From the NCBI GenBank assembly GCA_029379385.1, contig CM055609.1, forward strand, positions 5,022,001-5,086,000: 64,000 bases of DNA, read 5' to 3'. This DNA comes from Quillaja saponaria. Lineage: Eukaryota; Streptophyta; Magnoliopsida; Fabales; Quillajaceae. A program made the position numbers and the translations under genes. Shown piece by piece: positions 1 to 12,510 of this stretch. Below the pieces are notes generated by a model that saw only the letters and a program-made list of their open reading frames with translations, was not told the origin of the DNA and did no database searches. Within the stretch, counting starts at the first letter, position 1, and the number at the start of each line of letters is the position of its first letter.

Positions 1-23
1 TTCTGTGTGTTGTCCATACCTAG

Positions 24-341
24 GGTGTCGAACTTGAGCTGAGGAAACTTGAAGGAGCAGTGGAGGCCATCCATGAGAACTTACTCTATCTTAAGAGCAG
101 GTAATTTTACAAATGTATGTTGGGATACATCCAGATGTGAGCATTTTCTTCAAAATTAGCTTGATGTATTCGTTTTGTCTATTTGCATTTACCCAGAGAA
201 GCAGACATGAGGATGGTGAGCGAGAAAACTAATACCAGGGTGGCCATGTTTAGCATTATGTCCCTGGCTGTCTGCATTGCAGTTTCAGGTCTGCAGTTGT
301 TGTACTTGAAGAAATTCTTTCAGAAGAAGAAGCTTATCTAG
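24..341 (+). CDS. p24-delta family cargo receptor, C-terminal end (partial gene)
   Basis: Last two exons of a gene that begins upstream of the window: 24-100 and 197-341 (intron 101-196, GT-AG; the preceding intron ends in TAG at 21-23). They read as the coiled-coil end of the luminal part ([15 protein letters not shown]), a single membrane span ([20 protein letters not shown]) and a short cytosolic tail ending FFQKKKLI. An aromatic pair plus a C-terminal dilysine (KKLI) is the classical COPII/COPI sorting tail of p24 (EMP24/GP25L) proteins, type I membrane proteins that cycle between ER and Golgi as cargo receptors. The tail and the VAMFSIMSL span fit the plant delta subfamily. The GOLD domain lies outside the window, so the exact member cannot be fixed. 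Confidence 0.88.
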
Positions 342-1808
342 ACTATGTCAATTTAGTTATATGTTTCTTAATGGAAGTAACATTTTTAGAACTTTTTACA
401 TTTATATCACCTTGTTCTTACATGTAGTAGGAAAATTTTGATGCCACTTAATAGAGTTTCCATCGTTTCATAATTGCAAGGAAGTTTATAGCATTGTTGA
501 TTATGCAATGAATATGCCAACAGCCTTTACAGCTTTTCTAGTAGCCTTTACCTTATGCGTAGAACTGAAGTTACTCTAGTTATACAAAGGACTTTGTTTA
601 AAACAGACCTAGAAAGGAATCGTTGCTCGTGTATCCATTCCTGTCAGCCAAGAGCGAGCAAAATTCTTGAGATGATGAAAATGAATGCTTAAAAAACAAC
701 TTGAAAATTAATGTCCCATTGATCCATAGACCAACAGTGGCTTGCGCAATAACTCAGGAAAAGCAAGCTCAACTATGTGTTGAGAACAACTTGGAATGAT
801 GCTTAAGATAATGGACTCAAGCCAGTAGATGTAATCCAAATTTGATCACTTGACTCTTGTCTTGGTTCTGAGAGGAAGTAAACAGAAGAGTAATTCTTAT
901 TGAAGTGAGTCAGAAAGTACATCGTTTTTGTTTCTAACATCTTTCTTATTCAGGAAAGGTAACGAATGATATGGTCAAAAAGAATTAGTGAGAAGGATAG
1001 TTACTAATTATGATGCAAGATTCTTAATTTCTTACTAAATTTTGTTAAAAATGATTGTAAATCACTACAATCTTTAGCAGTATTACTGCAATCCCTTTTC
1101 TTGCTTGCTTGGCTTTATAACTAACTGCAAAAGGTCTTTTCTCATCAGAGATAGGGGACAAGCCCTTTCTACCTCTTTCTTCTTTTGTAATTTTACATGG
1201 AAGCAAACAATTATCAGATTTCAGAAGTCTGGAGTCTCAATATATATAAGTAGTATATTCGTATGCATTAGATATCCCAGATATTCTGATAATTTATATG
1301 GAGTTCATGTGGGTATTTTCATTTATATCCTTGCCTTTTGGAGTTCATATGGAGTACCAAACTTTATATTCCATCCTGTCACTGGGTACATTGGCACAGC
1401 AGCATGCATAGTTATTTATTTGTTCTTAGCAGTCATTAGTACCTTGTAACTTCCACATTCATGCCACCATATATCTTTCAATACAATAGTTATATGACAA
1501 GTGGGTTTTTAAATTGGATAATTTTGTCCTCGAGCTCGAGGCTGCCAATCATGAGACCAGGGTTGAACTTACACAACAGGATGTAGATTTGTAATCAAAA
1601 TTATTAGCAAAGATTGACTTAGCAAGGACAGCAAAATCATAATCCAAAAGGGCAAAACCAAGAAGTTAGTAAGTAATAGGAATACTAAATCAGCTCTCAT
1701 TAGAGAACAAAGTTTCAACAAATTCAGCAGTCAATCTGTTTTGGAGAATTGAAATAAGTGATATGAACTAGGAATGCATAACTCAGGAAGATAGGTGTCC
1801 TTTAAGCT
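342..1808. other. 3' UTR and convergent intergenic region
   Basis: Holds the 3' UTR of the p24 gene and, on the other strand, that of the F-box gene; the two genes converge here. A 114-codon open frame at 1105-1449 (+) resembles no family I know and is taken as chance. A 14-bp perfect palindrome lies at 1528-1541. No RNA gene or mobile element was recognised. Confidence 0.5.
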
Positions 1809-3328
1809 TTATTCTATTCGAATTATCTTCTGGTTCATGTATCTAAATCGGCAAACCTCGTCAAAAAAATCATCAGTACTGCTATGGCTGCTTTTCATCT
1901 GAAGAATCTTTATTACCATTGCCTTCAGATTCTTCCCATACTTCAATAAGGACTCTAGAGTGCCCATTTTCTGTTCAGCATTAAGTGGTGATCGCACAGT
2001 TATCACCACCTCCTCCAAACATGGAATAACAAACCCAGAGTCCACCTACAAAAGGAATGAAAGTTATCTCAAAGGTGTTGAAAAATTCCTCCAAGTTGAG
2101 CGATAAAAATGATATTGAGAACATACATGTTTCAGGCTGTTCTTCTGGCAAAGAGCTGCAAACATTGCTCCATGGATGTCAAACTTTTGCAGCTTGGTAT
2201 GGCTATTGAAAAAGTCAACTAAGTCAATCTCTGGAAAGGGTTGAAGAGCCTCAAAGTCCCCTGTGAATTCAACCTTCATATACAGGTGTCTCACCTCACT
2301 TGCCAATTTTAGCATTTTGCATATTGCATCCCAACACCACTGGACCCCCCTCATAGACAAGAACTCAAGGGCTGCAAGTTCTCCAAAATCAACCATGTAG
2401 ACTCTCCCTAGAAGCATTTACCAGAGAAAGAAGAAAAAGAAAAGGGAAAAGGAATCAGCAAGTTGTTATATTTAATAAGTAACCAAAGTAACTGCATAGT
2501 AATAAGATCAAGGGAAAATAAGAACCCTTGAGTACAATACTGTAAACACAATAATCTTCATAAATAACCTTCCCTAATTAGCTACCTGCTGTATTGGCAA
2601 TTGAAAGATTCCTCAAGTGCTGATTTTCATGAACAGTAATCCAACTACACCCTTGTACCTCGAGGGATTCAATTTTAGGGGAAGTCAGAGATAATGAGCA
2701 GTTACCCGCTCCATAAAAATCTAGTTTGCACTGCTGCAGATATGGCAAGTTAATTGAGATAGATCTAATCCCTTCACAACCAAGCAGCGATAACTTGGCC
2801 AGATATGGACAATACTGAAGCACCAAAGACAATGCAGGATCCTCTAATTTTGCACCAACAATCTCAAGGTTCCGAAGTTTCTGAAAGACATCCCATTTGG
2901 GGGATTCTACCATTAAGACGCCCCAAAGTTTGAGAGATTCCAAATTCCTTGCTGCACTAATGCAATCCAACTTTGATGCACAACCACTGAAGGCCTGACT
3001 TTCAGCAATGTTATCCATTCGAAGATCAAGTTGTCGAAGAGATACACCAACAAGTGATAGCCATGAAGCAAGACCAGCACTAGAGAATGGACTGTACACA
3101 ACCTAGCTCTTCTAATTGAACAATTGATGATACCATCTTTCTCACAATGTTGTCAGGACTGTCACATCCAGAATGGTTGTCAAATGAGTGGCGAGGGAAG
3201 TAGAGGCCTCTGATATAAGACATTGAGTCTTTCCATCGCTTAGATACACAATTACAAGATGCCACATCACGGGCATTGTTGATATGGGAAAAAATGTACT
3301 GAAGGATAGCATCGGGGAGAGACTCCAT
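1809..3328 (-). CDS. F-box/LRR protein (At1g10780-like), broken by a 1-nt insertion
   Basis: Coding exons 2586-3328, 2127-2407 and 1809-2045, all joined at GT-AG sites in phase. The protein (about 419 aa once the extra base is ignored) starts with an F-box (MESLPDAILQYIFSHI...CVSKRWKDS, residues 1-35) and continues into degenerate leucine-rich repeats, as in plant F-box/RNI proteins that act as substrate adaptors of SCF ubiquitin ligases. It matches my memory of Arabidopsis At1g10780 along its whole length. Only the ATG at 3328 is in frame; an ATG at 3338 is out of frame. At 3102-3103 one surplus base (GG where G is expected on the coding strand) shifts the frame after LEEL and leads to a stop at 3080-3082; the rest continues perfectly in the next frame. 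This is either an assembly error or a real lesion. A 5' UTR intron probably runs from about 4240 to 3331. Confidence 0.85.
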
Positions 3329-3330
3329 TC

Positions 3331-4420
3331 CTGAGCATGACAATCACACCATAACTGTCAGTATGTAAATTGGAAGCTCAATTTTGAATCACACGAGTCC
3401 CAGAATGAGTGCTATATACTGGAAATTTCTGAGTCTCACTTGAACAGCAAGCCCAGAGGACACTATAGCTCAATTTGTCTACTTGCAAGTCTTTCCCTAG
3501 TTAGTACTTTTTCAGTCTCACTTCTAAAATTCTCTACCTTTTTCCTTTTTAATGAGAAGTACTGTCTAAATTATTTCACCAAATGTTAGATAACGTGACA
3601 AAGAAATTAAATGGATAACTTTCAGTATAACAAAAGCATAACGCTCAAAAGCGTTCATTCTATTGTCTCTCAAAACTAAATGCGCAACTTTTAAATTAGT
3701 TCAAGCGTGCTGATCAAAAATTACATTTTTTACATATGTTACTACATGATTACTAGCTACCATACGGAGTATTAGCTGAAATACAATGAATCATTAAAAA
3801 GTTTGGCTGGCTCTGTCACTTCCCCATAAAAAAATTAATGTTTTCGGAATTGACAACTACACAGGAGAATACATACTACCCAGATAGTAGAGAAGATACA
3901 TGCTTTATATATGGACATGCAATTATCCAAGATAGGAAATGCAGAAATTTTCTGCAATTAATACAGTTCTAGCAAAGTGAAGGCAAAGTAACACAATTTG
4001 AAAAACCCAGATGGAAGCTCAGCAATTTATCAAAACTCAGATAGGAATTACTTTTTGTTCGTAAATTAGAGCCTATTCATAGTCAATCAGCTGAACCTAT
4101 GAATACACAGATTGGATATGATATTCCTTAAAGATAATACCAAATTATGCTTCTAACAGATTGCAATAGTATGCAACTACAAAGAGAACAAAAATTCATC
4201 CAAAACCAGCTGAAATAAAAGAAACACAGACAAAGCTTACATTTACAGATTCAAATACCAGCTTTAAGACGAACCCTTAAGAATCAACTAGATTGCAGAT
4301 CTGAGCTTTGGTCTTCCTTGTCCTTCCCAAACCAAATCTTCTCCAGGACTATCAAGGTTAGAGAGAGAGGGGGAAGGGAGTGGGAAAAGTCGGAGAGAGT
4401 GAGCGCTTAAAGAACAAAGA
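3331..4420 (-). other. 5' UTR intron and leader exon of the F-box gene
   Basis: On the minus strand an acceptor (CTCAG, 3335-3331) sits two bases before the F-box start codon, and a good donor (GTAAGC, 4240-4235) lies about 0.9 kb upstream. The likely leader exon covers roughly 4241-4420 and includes a purine-rich tract. The intron is AT-rich and shows no coding potential. The transcription start is not resolved. Confidence 0.45.
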
Positions 4421-7400
4421 GCAGGGTTTTGGACCCTGTTGCCAAATTTAAAAATTGAGCCAAGCGGAACTTTCCAAAACAATTTACTTACCCTTACGGG
4501 AATAAATCCCCTCCTTGCAAATACCAAATTGCCCGCTGTCTTTTCAAATTTTTGAAATTTGGACCGTTCAAACAGTCATACTCACGTACTTGTACAATGT
4601 AAACAACATTTTTATATCCGAATCTGATTGATTGCCTTTTAATTAGGAAAGGGGTCCACCTTTTTTATTTTTCTTCCAAGACCAACGGCTGTGATTTGTC
4701 TGAAACTGTGTGGACTTGTCATCATGTTAAAATCGATCTTATGGACGGTTCACGATCTATAAATCAGTAAGGAAAAGAGAAAAAGGAATTTTTTTTTTAC
4801 ATTTTTTCAAAATTTATAACTGTTTGTATAAATTTAAATTTATTATACAATATGTATAAACCACGAGACTATTGCTAAAATGTGTATCCAGATCGCTTAA
4901 TTGATATTAATTTGAAAGGTAATTAAGGGTAAGGATTTAATTGTATCAAATTAAAATATGTGAGACCTATTTACAATAATTGAAATATTATAATTAATTA
5001 TAAAGATCAAAAGTATAATTAAGCCTAGATAATATTATAAAATATAAATTTATTTATTGTTTTAGTTCCTAAAATTATATCATTTTTTATTTTGAATCTT
5101 GAGAATTTTTTTTTCTAATCAAGTTCTTCGAGATTCATTTTATTTTCTATTTTGGTATTTCAATATTTAATTATTTTAAAATTAAATAATTAATTAAGAA
5201 AAAACTATTAAATTTGAATTGAACACAATATAATTAATTAATATGATTATAAATGCCTAAGAAAAATTTTATGATTTTTGAAAAAAAATATTTTTAGAAA
5301 TTAAAAATAAAATAAAAATGGGATAAAACTTTTAAGATTGAAAAAAATTAATTTTTGTAACAACTGAGTCAATATTCATACGATTTTATTTTCATATATT
5401 AATTTTTTTTGTTTTATTTTAAAAAATTACGTTAACTAATTTTACTATATTCTATCCCATTTTAATTATTTCAAGTTTATTAAGCATCTAAATTTTTTTA
5501 AAATCAAAGCACCGATAGCCTTTGTAGAAAGATTCTGATCTCCTGTTTTCTCCATTGGTTTTTGGGCTCTGAAACTGTAAAAGTTTCAACTTTGATTCCA
5601 CTCCTTATCAAGAGCTTGTTTGGATTCCTGGAGCAACTCTACTGTAATTAATTGGGTTCATTTTTTAATTTATCTGATTAATCTTATACAACATAACATG
5701 GCACTTGCCACATTTCAATGGGCAATTGAGCATCATGACCACAACCAGAACACTAGCAAGACCATGCCTATACTGAAGGGGAGTAGGGAATAAACTGCAT
5801 GTAAACTTTTATGAAAGTGAAATTTTAGACTCCATGAATAGAAAGGAATGGCAGGTGCCGTTGGACTAAGAGGCTACTAGTAACAGCAAGATTGTAAGAC
5901 CAGAAGTACATTAATATTGGAAAATGCCATGCTAGTAGGGGAATCTGCGTAATGCATCAAACAGGTAGACATCCTTCCTTCCTTGGAAACTTTCTTGGTT
6001 TTGAAACCTCCTTCACAATTAGGCCAATTCAACTGCTACTATCATAAATTTTGTTAATTAAGCATAATGTATTCAACAATAGATCCAAGTGCATGTTTTG
6101 TTTTGGAATTCCAAACATGCATGTTTTGTTTTTTAACGATAGTGATAACTTAATACATACTTGAATACCTCATAATGGAAGACCTCATATGCACTCAAGA
6201 AAAATCATATTTCGAACCAGTTTTTCAGAAGCTCTCCTTAATTGTAAAATCTTCAAACCTAAGCAAAAATCCAAGTATGCTTTCATTTATACTTTTGATA
6301 AAATTCAATCATTTGCAACCTTGAAGTTTCATCTGTAAAATATGCATACAACAAAAAACATATGAAGTAAATGAAATAGGGAGAGAGAATATATATGCAA
6401 GTAGTTGAGGAAAGCAAGTTGTAGGCCATTGTATATACAAAATTCTTCCTTGTAATATTTTCATATTTTGACATACGTAAAAAGCAAAGAACAAATTAAA
6501 GAGGAAAATGCAATTAAGCCACCACAATTTGTGAAACAAAATCTTCGAAGTTACATGATTTTTTCAAAAAAAATAAATATAAGAAAATTGCTACCAAATT
6601 AAATTGTGTATTTAACTTCAATTAATATAAAAACGTTTATATTTTTTTATGATTTAACTTAATTATTATGATTTTCATTTCTTACCCGTTATGCTTATTT
6701 GCATAATTACAAATTAATATATGTTTATTAGATATGATTTAGACTTTGAGAAATTTTAGAAGTTACATGAAATATTTTTAATAAATAAGAAAAAAAATAT
6801 TACCAAATTAACTTATGTATTATTTTTAATATACATTAAATCATTTTTTACACATGTTATGTTTGAGTATATTTTGCTATAATGACTTGGGGTGAGTATT
6901 ATATGGAGGCTGGGAAATAATTAGAATGTTTTGACACTTAATTATAGGAAAATAAAAAGTTATTGCACAGAAAATACATATGACTTATTTTATGAGAGAG
7001 TTGTATATATGGTATATAGTTAGCATATGTGTAATTTAAAATTAAAAAATTTTTACTGGTCCACGTGACATCATGGCATTACTAAAAAACTGAAGTGGCA
7101 TAAATATAGAAGCTAATCATGTCATCATGGTATTCTCCTAATACTCAAATATTTGTTAATTTTTTTATATCTTATAAATTTTAACATATAATAAGATGAG
7201 TACTCTTAAATACATCAAAAAAAATTATTTATTTTTTATGTATAGATACTTCTCTAATTATAATAGAGAAAAAAAAAATTGTAAGTGAGATTGAAGAATA
7301 AGTTAGATGCCCAAAATTCAAGTTCTTCTAATAAGTTTCAAGTTTTAACTTTTAACTTTTTTTCATTGAAACAAAAACTTAAATGCTTACAACCATTGGC

Positions 7401-7822
7401 ATCCTAATTAATTGACAAGTTTGAATTTGAATCCCAGCCAACTAACCCAAAGTGAGATGAGAATAAATTAGCTAGGAAGACTTAATTATTGATTTTTTTT
7501 TTCTAGGAGGTAATCTTCATATGTTACTAACACTTGAGATTAATTCTTGTTAAAATTTAAAAAGTAATACGATTATTGATTATTTTCAAAAAATATGATT
7601 TTAGAATTCAAATTTTTGATTAATTTGTAAGATTATAATTCATTTATTACTATAAACTAATTATTGATTTATCCAAAGAGATGTAGGACCCTTTTGGAAC
7701 CAAATAACTACTCAACATAAAGACAATGAATGTTTGGTAATATATCAGAAGTTCAGTACAGAACTGATTAATGAATTAATGTCCAGCAAAAAAAATGAGG
7801 ACAGAGTCAATAAAGATGGGTG

Positions 7823-7870
7823 TTGGCACTTGGCACTTGGCACTTGGCACTTGGCACTTGGCACTTGGCA
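7823..7870. repeat. Heptamer tandem repeat (TTGGCAC) x6.9
   Basis: Six perfect copies of TTGGCAC followed by TTGGCA, without interruption. Far more GC-rich than its surroundings. Confidence 0.97.
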
Positions 7871-8328
7871 TAAATTATAGCTACCCAGCCCACATATTTA
7901 TAGTCTTTGCAGTCATCTTCTTCTACTAACATCTGTTCTCAACTTTTAAACACACCAGTACATACTACTAATCCTCTTTATTGGTATCATTATTATTACT
8001 ACTCTTTTCTGATGAAATTGTATTTAGTGATTAATCTGGCATAGACTAGAGTATCCATATAAAACACAATATAATATATTATATGTTAATTTCACTTTAT
8101 ATATAATTACAGTTATGAATCAAAATTAATAATAAAATCGAAACAAAACACAACACAACATTTACAAGACAATATTAAAAGATAATGGCCTGATCTTTTT
8201 AGTATCGATGAAAGAAATAATTAGTTTAACATACAGCTAAACTGACTTAAATATATTTCTTAGATTAAAAAGCAAAAAAATCTAGAAGTAATAAAGCAAC
8301 ATAAATATTATAAGTACAGACCATATAT

Positions 8329-8365
8329 AAGGAATAATAATGCCTTCAAGGAATAATAATGCCTT
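8329..8365. repeat. 19-bp tandem duplication
   Basis: The unit AAGGAATAATAATGCCTTC occurs at 8329-8347 and again, lacking only the last base, at 8348-8365. Confidence 0.93.
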
Positions 8366-9129
8366 TACATATCTCACAATAACACACACAACAAAACCCT
8401 GCGTAGACCAGCTGGCGAATCATGTGCATTATCAAATAAATATCAATTTTCTTTCTTTATCAGATCTGATAGAATGCAAGTCATGTATTTATTTACACTT
8501 TCAATGAATCAAAAAAGAAAAAAAATTTATTATATAGTAGGAGGTTAATTAAGCTTATTAAACTCTATAACAAAAGGGGGTGAGTAATTGTAGTCTCATT
8601 TATTAGTTATAAACATTCTATTATTATGAAAATGAAACTTGTTTAAGGTATATTTTCACTGACAGTAACTATTTTAGACAATATTTTTATATTGTAGCTA
8701 GCTATATATATGTCAAAATCAACATCATTGTGCATACATAATGTTCATTTATATCAAACTGGCACCTCCATCAAACATTCAACAGCACCCAGCGCTCACT
8801 TGCAGAGTGATAAATGGAGGAGAGAAATGGTAGTACGATATAAGAAATTAATGTATGAAGTCAAAAACAAGTAATGTATGGCCTGAAATGTGGTTTGGTC
8901 GGCAGTACGTACATATAATTACTGATGACAGCATGGCCATGTTAATTATATCAAATACTAAATCTCATATTATTAAAATATATGGTGAAAATTCACAATA
9001 TTTATAAATTTTTAAGTTTTATCTATTGTTACTAATTACGTTATTATAAGAGTGAAATTCTAATATGATATAAGAGTTAAAAAAATTTCGGTAGGATAAT
9101 ACTTCACACAGATACAATTTGAGCCAACG

Positions 9130-9231
9130 AATCCTTTGAGTCATCAAACTCTAAAACAAGAGGCTTGATAAGAACAGAATCAAATCTTTTGAGTCATCAA
9201 ACTCTAAAACAAGAGGCTTGATAAGAATAGA
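9130..9231. repeat. 53-bp near-perfect tandem duplication
   Basis: Two copies offset by 53 bp, each containing TTTGAGTCATCAAACTCTAA and AGGCTTGATAAGAA, with very few mismatches. Non-coding. Confidence 0.93.
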
Positions 9232-10096
9232 GGTTCAGCCGTCCTTTAAACAAAATAAATATCTACAGATCAAGGCCATAGAAAATAATTAAAATGTAGA
9301 AGTAGATAACTATTAGAATAAGAAAGTAGATAACCATGGTTAGAGAGAAGAGGAGTTATATAATGATGGAGTTTAGGTTAAGGTTCGGGTGTATGTCCTA
9401 AAGAGGGGCAAACTATGATCCCATATAAACTTTAGAGAGAAAGAGATATACTCAAGAATTGGGTGAATTGAATGTGTATTTCTCATACTGGCTCTAATTA
9501 GATAACGTTTAGCTATAACAAGATAATATAAACTTATATTATTGACATCTTTTATATTATATCTGACTGTATAAAATTACATAATAAGAAAAGAAAGAAT
9601 AAATCAACAGTATTATAATAACTATACAACCTAATAAATTATATAATATATATTACACAATCATATAATAAGGACGTCAAGATCTAAAATTAACTATAAT
9701 ACAAGTTACAATCAAGGAAAATGTTATAATTAAGAAACTAACAAGGCTATAGTCAAGGCTACAATCAATGAGCCAATCAAGAAAAACTAGTTAATGTAGA
9801 AGGGTATACACTATACCAACAATATTCAATCACATCAAATTTGACCCATCTCTCTGGTGAGCATCCATAAAATAAAAAAAATTAATAAAACTACTAATAG
9901 AAATTAATATCACATTCCCATATTTCATGACCATCCATCCTTGTTTCTATTGATGGTCATTTAATTATGATTAACAGTATTCTCATACATTTGTTAATCT
10001 CGCCATGAATAAGTTGCATTTGATCGGATCATATAAATAAATTAATTGAAATACTAATAATTGATCCGGACACACTACTGGCCATTAAAAAAAAAA

Positions 10097-10909
10097 CTAA
10101 TTAGTAGCACCGGCCATCTTTGTCTTCAATTTACCATAATTCTTTGCATGGAAGTCAGCAAACAAAGCCAAGAGAGAAGCAAAGAAAACGACATTAAAGC
10201 ACCAACTCCAAGCTCCAGAGCATCCTAACCCAGTGAAATGGTAATACAACATCAAACCCAAAACGACAAAGCTCGAGTAAAACTGCACCAACTGGCAATC
10301 CGTCACTAATTTCTTCCACTTGGGACGAACCCCGAGTGCGCACGATAAGTAGTAGGCGTACATTAGCACATGAACAGAGGCATTGGTAACTAGCACAGCT
10401 GGGAATAACGACTGTGAGGTTTGTAACCAAATGTAGCACATGATCACAACCGTTGCATGGTGGTACACGTGGAGGAATGTAAGCCGTTTGATGGAATTGC
10501 TTAAGATGATCAAAAGGGTGTCTATGAATTCTATGACTTTGGAGATGTAGAATATGTAAGCCCAGAAAAATAGAGGCCCTTTTGGTGGGGTTTGAGGAGG
10601 GAGGCAAATGATCCAGTGGAGGTGAGGTGCTTGAAAGATGGAGAGGATGCAACCAAGGGCCATGATGAAGGATAAGATTAGGAGGAAGAGGCTATGGACG
10701 GCTGTGATTGATTTGAGAAGGCTAGGTTTGATGGGTGGGAGTGAGAGGTGAGAAAGCATGAAAGTGAGAGAGAGGTAAGAGAGGACAGTGAAAGTGAGGA
10801 AGTGTGGAGATGAGCCTAGGGTTTGGCCTGGATTCCATGTGAAGTTGAGGATGGCAGGGTGGTTCACTAGCCAGTACTGGAGTGTTGAGGTGATGTCGTT
10901 CATTTCCAT
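10097..10909 (-). CDS. ELO-family fatty acid elongase-like protein (copy 1)
   Basis: Intronless 270-aa membrane protein of the GNS1/SUR4 (ELO) family, plant HOS3/At4g36830-like. Family members are condensing enzymes of very-long-chain fatty acid elongation in the ER. The diagnostic histidine box HVYHH is at residues 147-151 and the upstream KxxEFxDT box (KVIEFIDT) at 124-131, followed by MYAYY and TDCQLVQF, which fit later conserved blocks. Several hydrophobic segments span the chain (about 40-58, 68-92, 112-138, 150-162, 205-224, 236-252). The start is the first in-frame ATG (MEMNDITS) and aligns with copy 2. The C-terminus (KMAGATN) lacks the ER-retrieval lysines seen in copy 2. A paralogue lies 3.7 kb away in the same orientation. 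Substrate chain length cannot be read from the sequence. Confidence 0.9.
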   Translation of the reverse strand: MEMNDITSTLQYWLVNHPAILNFTWNPGQTLGSSPHFLTFTVLSYLSLTFMLSHLSLPPIKPSLLKSITAVHSLFLLILSFIMALGCILSIFQAPHLHWIICLPPQTPPKGPLFFWAYIFYISKVIEFIDTLLIILSNSIKRLTFLHVYHHATVVIMCYIWLQTSQSLFPAVLVTNASVHVLMYAYYLSCALGVRPKWKKLVTDCQLVQFYSSFVVLGLMLYYHFTGLGCSGAWSWCFNVVFFASLLALFADFHAKNYGKLKTKMAGATN

Positions 10910-12427
10910 TAGTACGCGGCACCACCGTACTAGGTGGAGGAGGTGGTGGTGGTGTGGATTAGAGGTAAACTATACTGAAGTTTTTTTGGAGAAAGAATGA
11001 AGTTTGGAAGCTTTGACCTTATGGAGTAAAATGGGAATGGGCTTGCCTCTAAGGGCTTTCTAATTAAGTAGTAGTAATACAGTTATTTTCTCAACATGTG
11101 GGACCTACTACAGCTATTCAAAGAAAAGTAAGATCATAAAATCTTAACTAATGAGCATAGGAATTCAAGAATCGATTTTTACCTAATGTAAAGCGAAGTT
11201 TTTTTTTTTTTTTTGATAGTGATGTTCGAATCAGTTTATATATTAATTAATTATTTTTTTATATTTTTTCACTCTTCCGAAACTAGTACACAAATAGTGC
11301 ATTTTAACGTTGTTTACTTTGGGGACAATTGAAAAAACATACCATCCATAATACCATTAAAGGATTCATAAAAAAATTAATTTCTAAATATTTCAAACCA
11401 ATTAAGGAATTGTGTTAAGGAAAGGAGCAATCCAAGCTGCTTTTGGGCCCTTAAACATGCAAGCTTTTAGCTCATTTTGAAGAATATTATTAATTTTTAG
11501 AATACAAAAATATGTTTAAAGCCTAGCTAGCAATTATAAAAATATACTTTTTCCAAAAAAAAGAGAGAGAGAGAGAATTGAGTTATGAAGAAAAACAGAA
11601 AAGTGGTGATTCTATAAATAACAATGGCAGATTACCGTTGGAGGTAGCTAAATTTTCCACCGAAAAGATCAAAAACTATTTATAAGTAATAACTCATAAA
11701 TCACAACCTTCAAGGGAGTGCCGGATGGATGGATATAGAGTTGGGTAGTTCTGTGCTTCAATATGGAATTAATATTATTATTTTTACATAAATAATATAT
11801 TCATTTATTATCTTCATATTACAATGATATATTTACAATGAAAATCTTTTAATTCACTAATATTATAAGCTCATAAAATTACACTAAGATGAAAAAACAA
11901 TCCACAATTGATGAAAAAAATAATATTATGCATCTGTTGATTTGTGAGATTTGATATGAAATTTAATGCTTTACACTTATAAAGGAATGTCAATTCAATT
12001 ATATATGGTTTTATGCATTACTAAGTTTATATATACAATAAGATGTTGATGCAAGTTCATGGGTATAGCAATTGAAAAGAAGTACATTAAATGTTGGTAT
12101 ACATGTAAACTAAATGAATATTTTTTTTCTTTTGTTACATAGGAGGAAAATAGTAAATAAACTGAGTGAAATATTGACAATGACAGCATTTCGATCACTA
12201 CCCTACCTAAAATGTAAGACAGATATTTGTGTGATTTTGGGAATAGCTGAATTGTTATTTTGATGGGATCTCTTGGTGCTAAGCTGGAAATGTCTGTTCA
12301 TTTGTACTTTTTTGAGTTATAATTTTCAATGAAACAACATCCTTGTTTGTTGTTCAATATAGATAAATGAACAACACTAAAAATATTTTTACGTTATTTT
12401 TTATTTGCTTCATGAGATTTATGTCTA

Positions 12428-12510
12428 CTGCTTTTCATATTTTAGGTTATCTCTTACTTGCTTCACGATATATGTTTATGTCTAATGCTATTGGCATTTT
12501 AGGTTGCTCA
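12428..12510 (+). repeat. Imperfect dispersed repeat, copy 1
   Basis: Shares with 13567-13643 the ordered blocks ATTTTAGGTTAT, TTGCTTCA, TTTATGTCTAATGCTATT and GCATTTTAGGTTG. The segment itself is built of two related halves, each ending in ATTTTAGGTT. No terminal repeats or coding traces define an element. Confidence 0.8.

Larger units (their letters stand above)
4560..10096. other. AT-rich intergenic region, no gene recognised
   Basis: About 5.5 kb of low-complexity AT-rich sequence. Open frames at 6283-6539 (-) are short, overlapping and unlike any family. It contains several short tandem repeats listed separately. There are also loosely repeated AT-rich blocks, for example 6549-6635 and 6758-6843 (both begin AAGTTACATGA and share ACCAAATTAA), and 5060-5345, where T-rich and A-rich halves resemble a degenerate inverted repeat. 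These look like old transposon debris, but none can be assigned to a family. Confidence 0.5.

Noticed and set aside
1105..1449. 114-codon open frame on the + strand
   Set aside because: Composition is that of translated AT-rich 3' flanking DNA, there is no family resemblance, and it lies in the 3' region between convergent genes.
4390..4405. miR156-like text GAGAGAGTGAGCGC
   Set aside because: Only part of the mature sequence matches, with no foldback partner; it is part of a purine-rich leader.
6283..6539. Two overlapping small minus-strand frames
   Set aside because: Rich in Phe, Tyr and Ile as expected from random AT-rich sequence; no motif.
7405..7440. B-box-like GAATTTGAATCCC suggesting a tRNA-derived SINE
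   Set aside because: No matching A-box at the right distance and no tail or target duplication.
10788..11000. 70-codon + strand frame over ELO copy 1
   Set aside because: Antisense shadow of the conserved ELO coding sequence.
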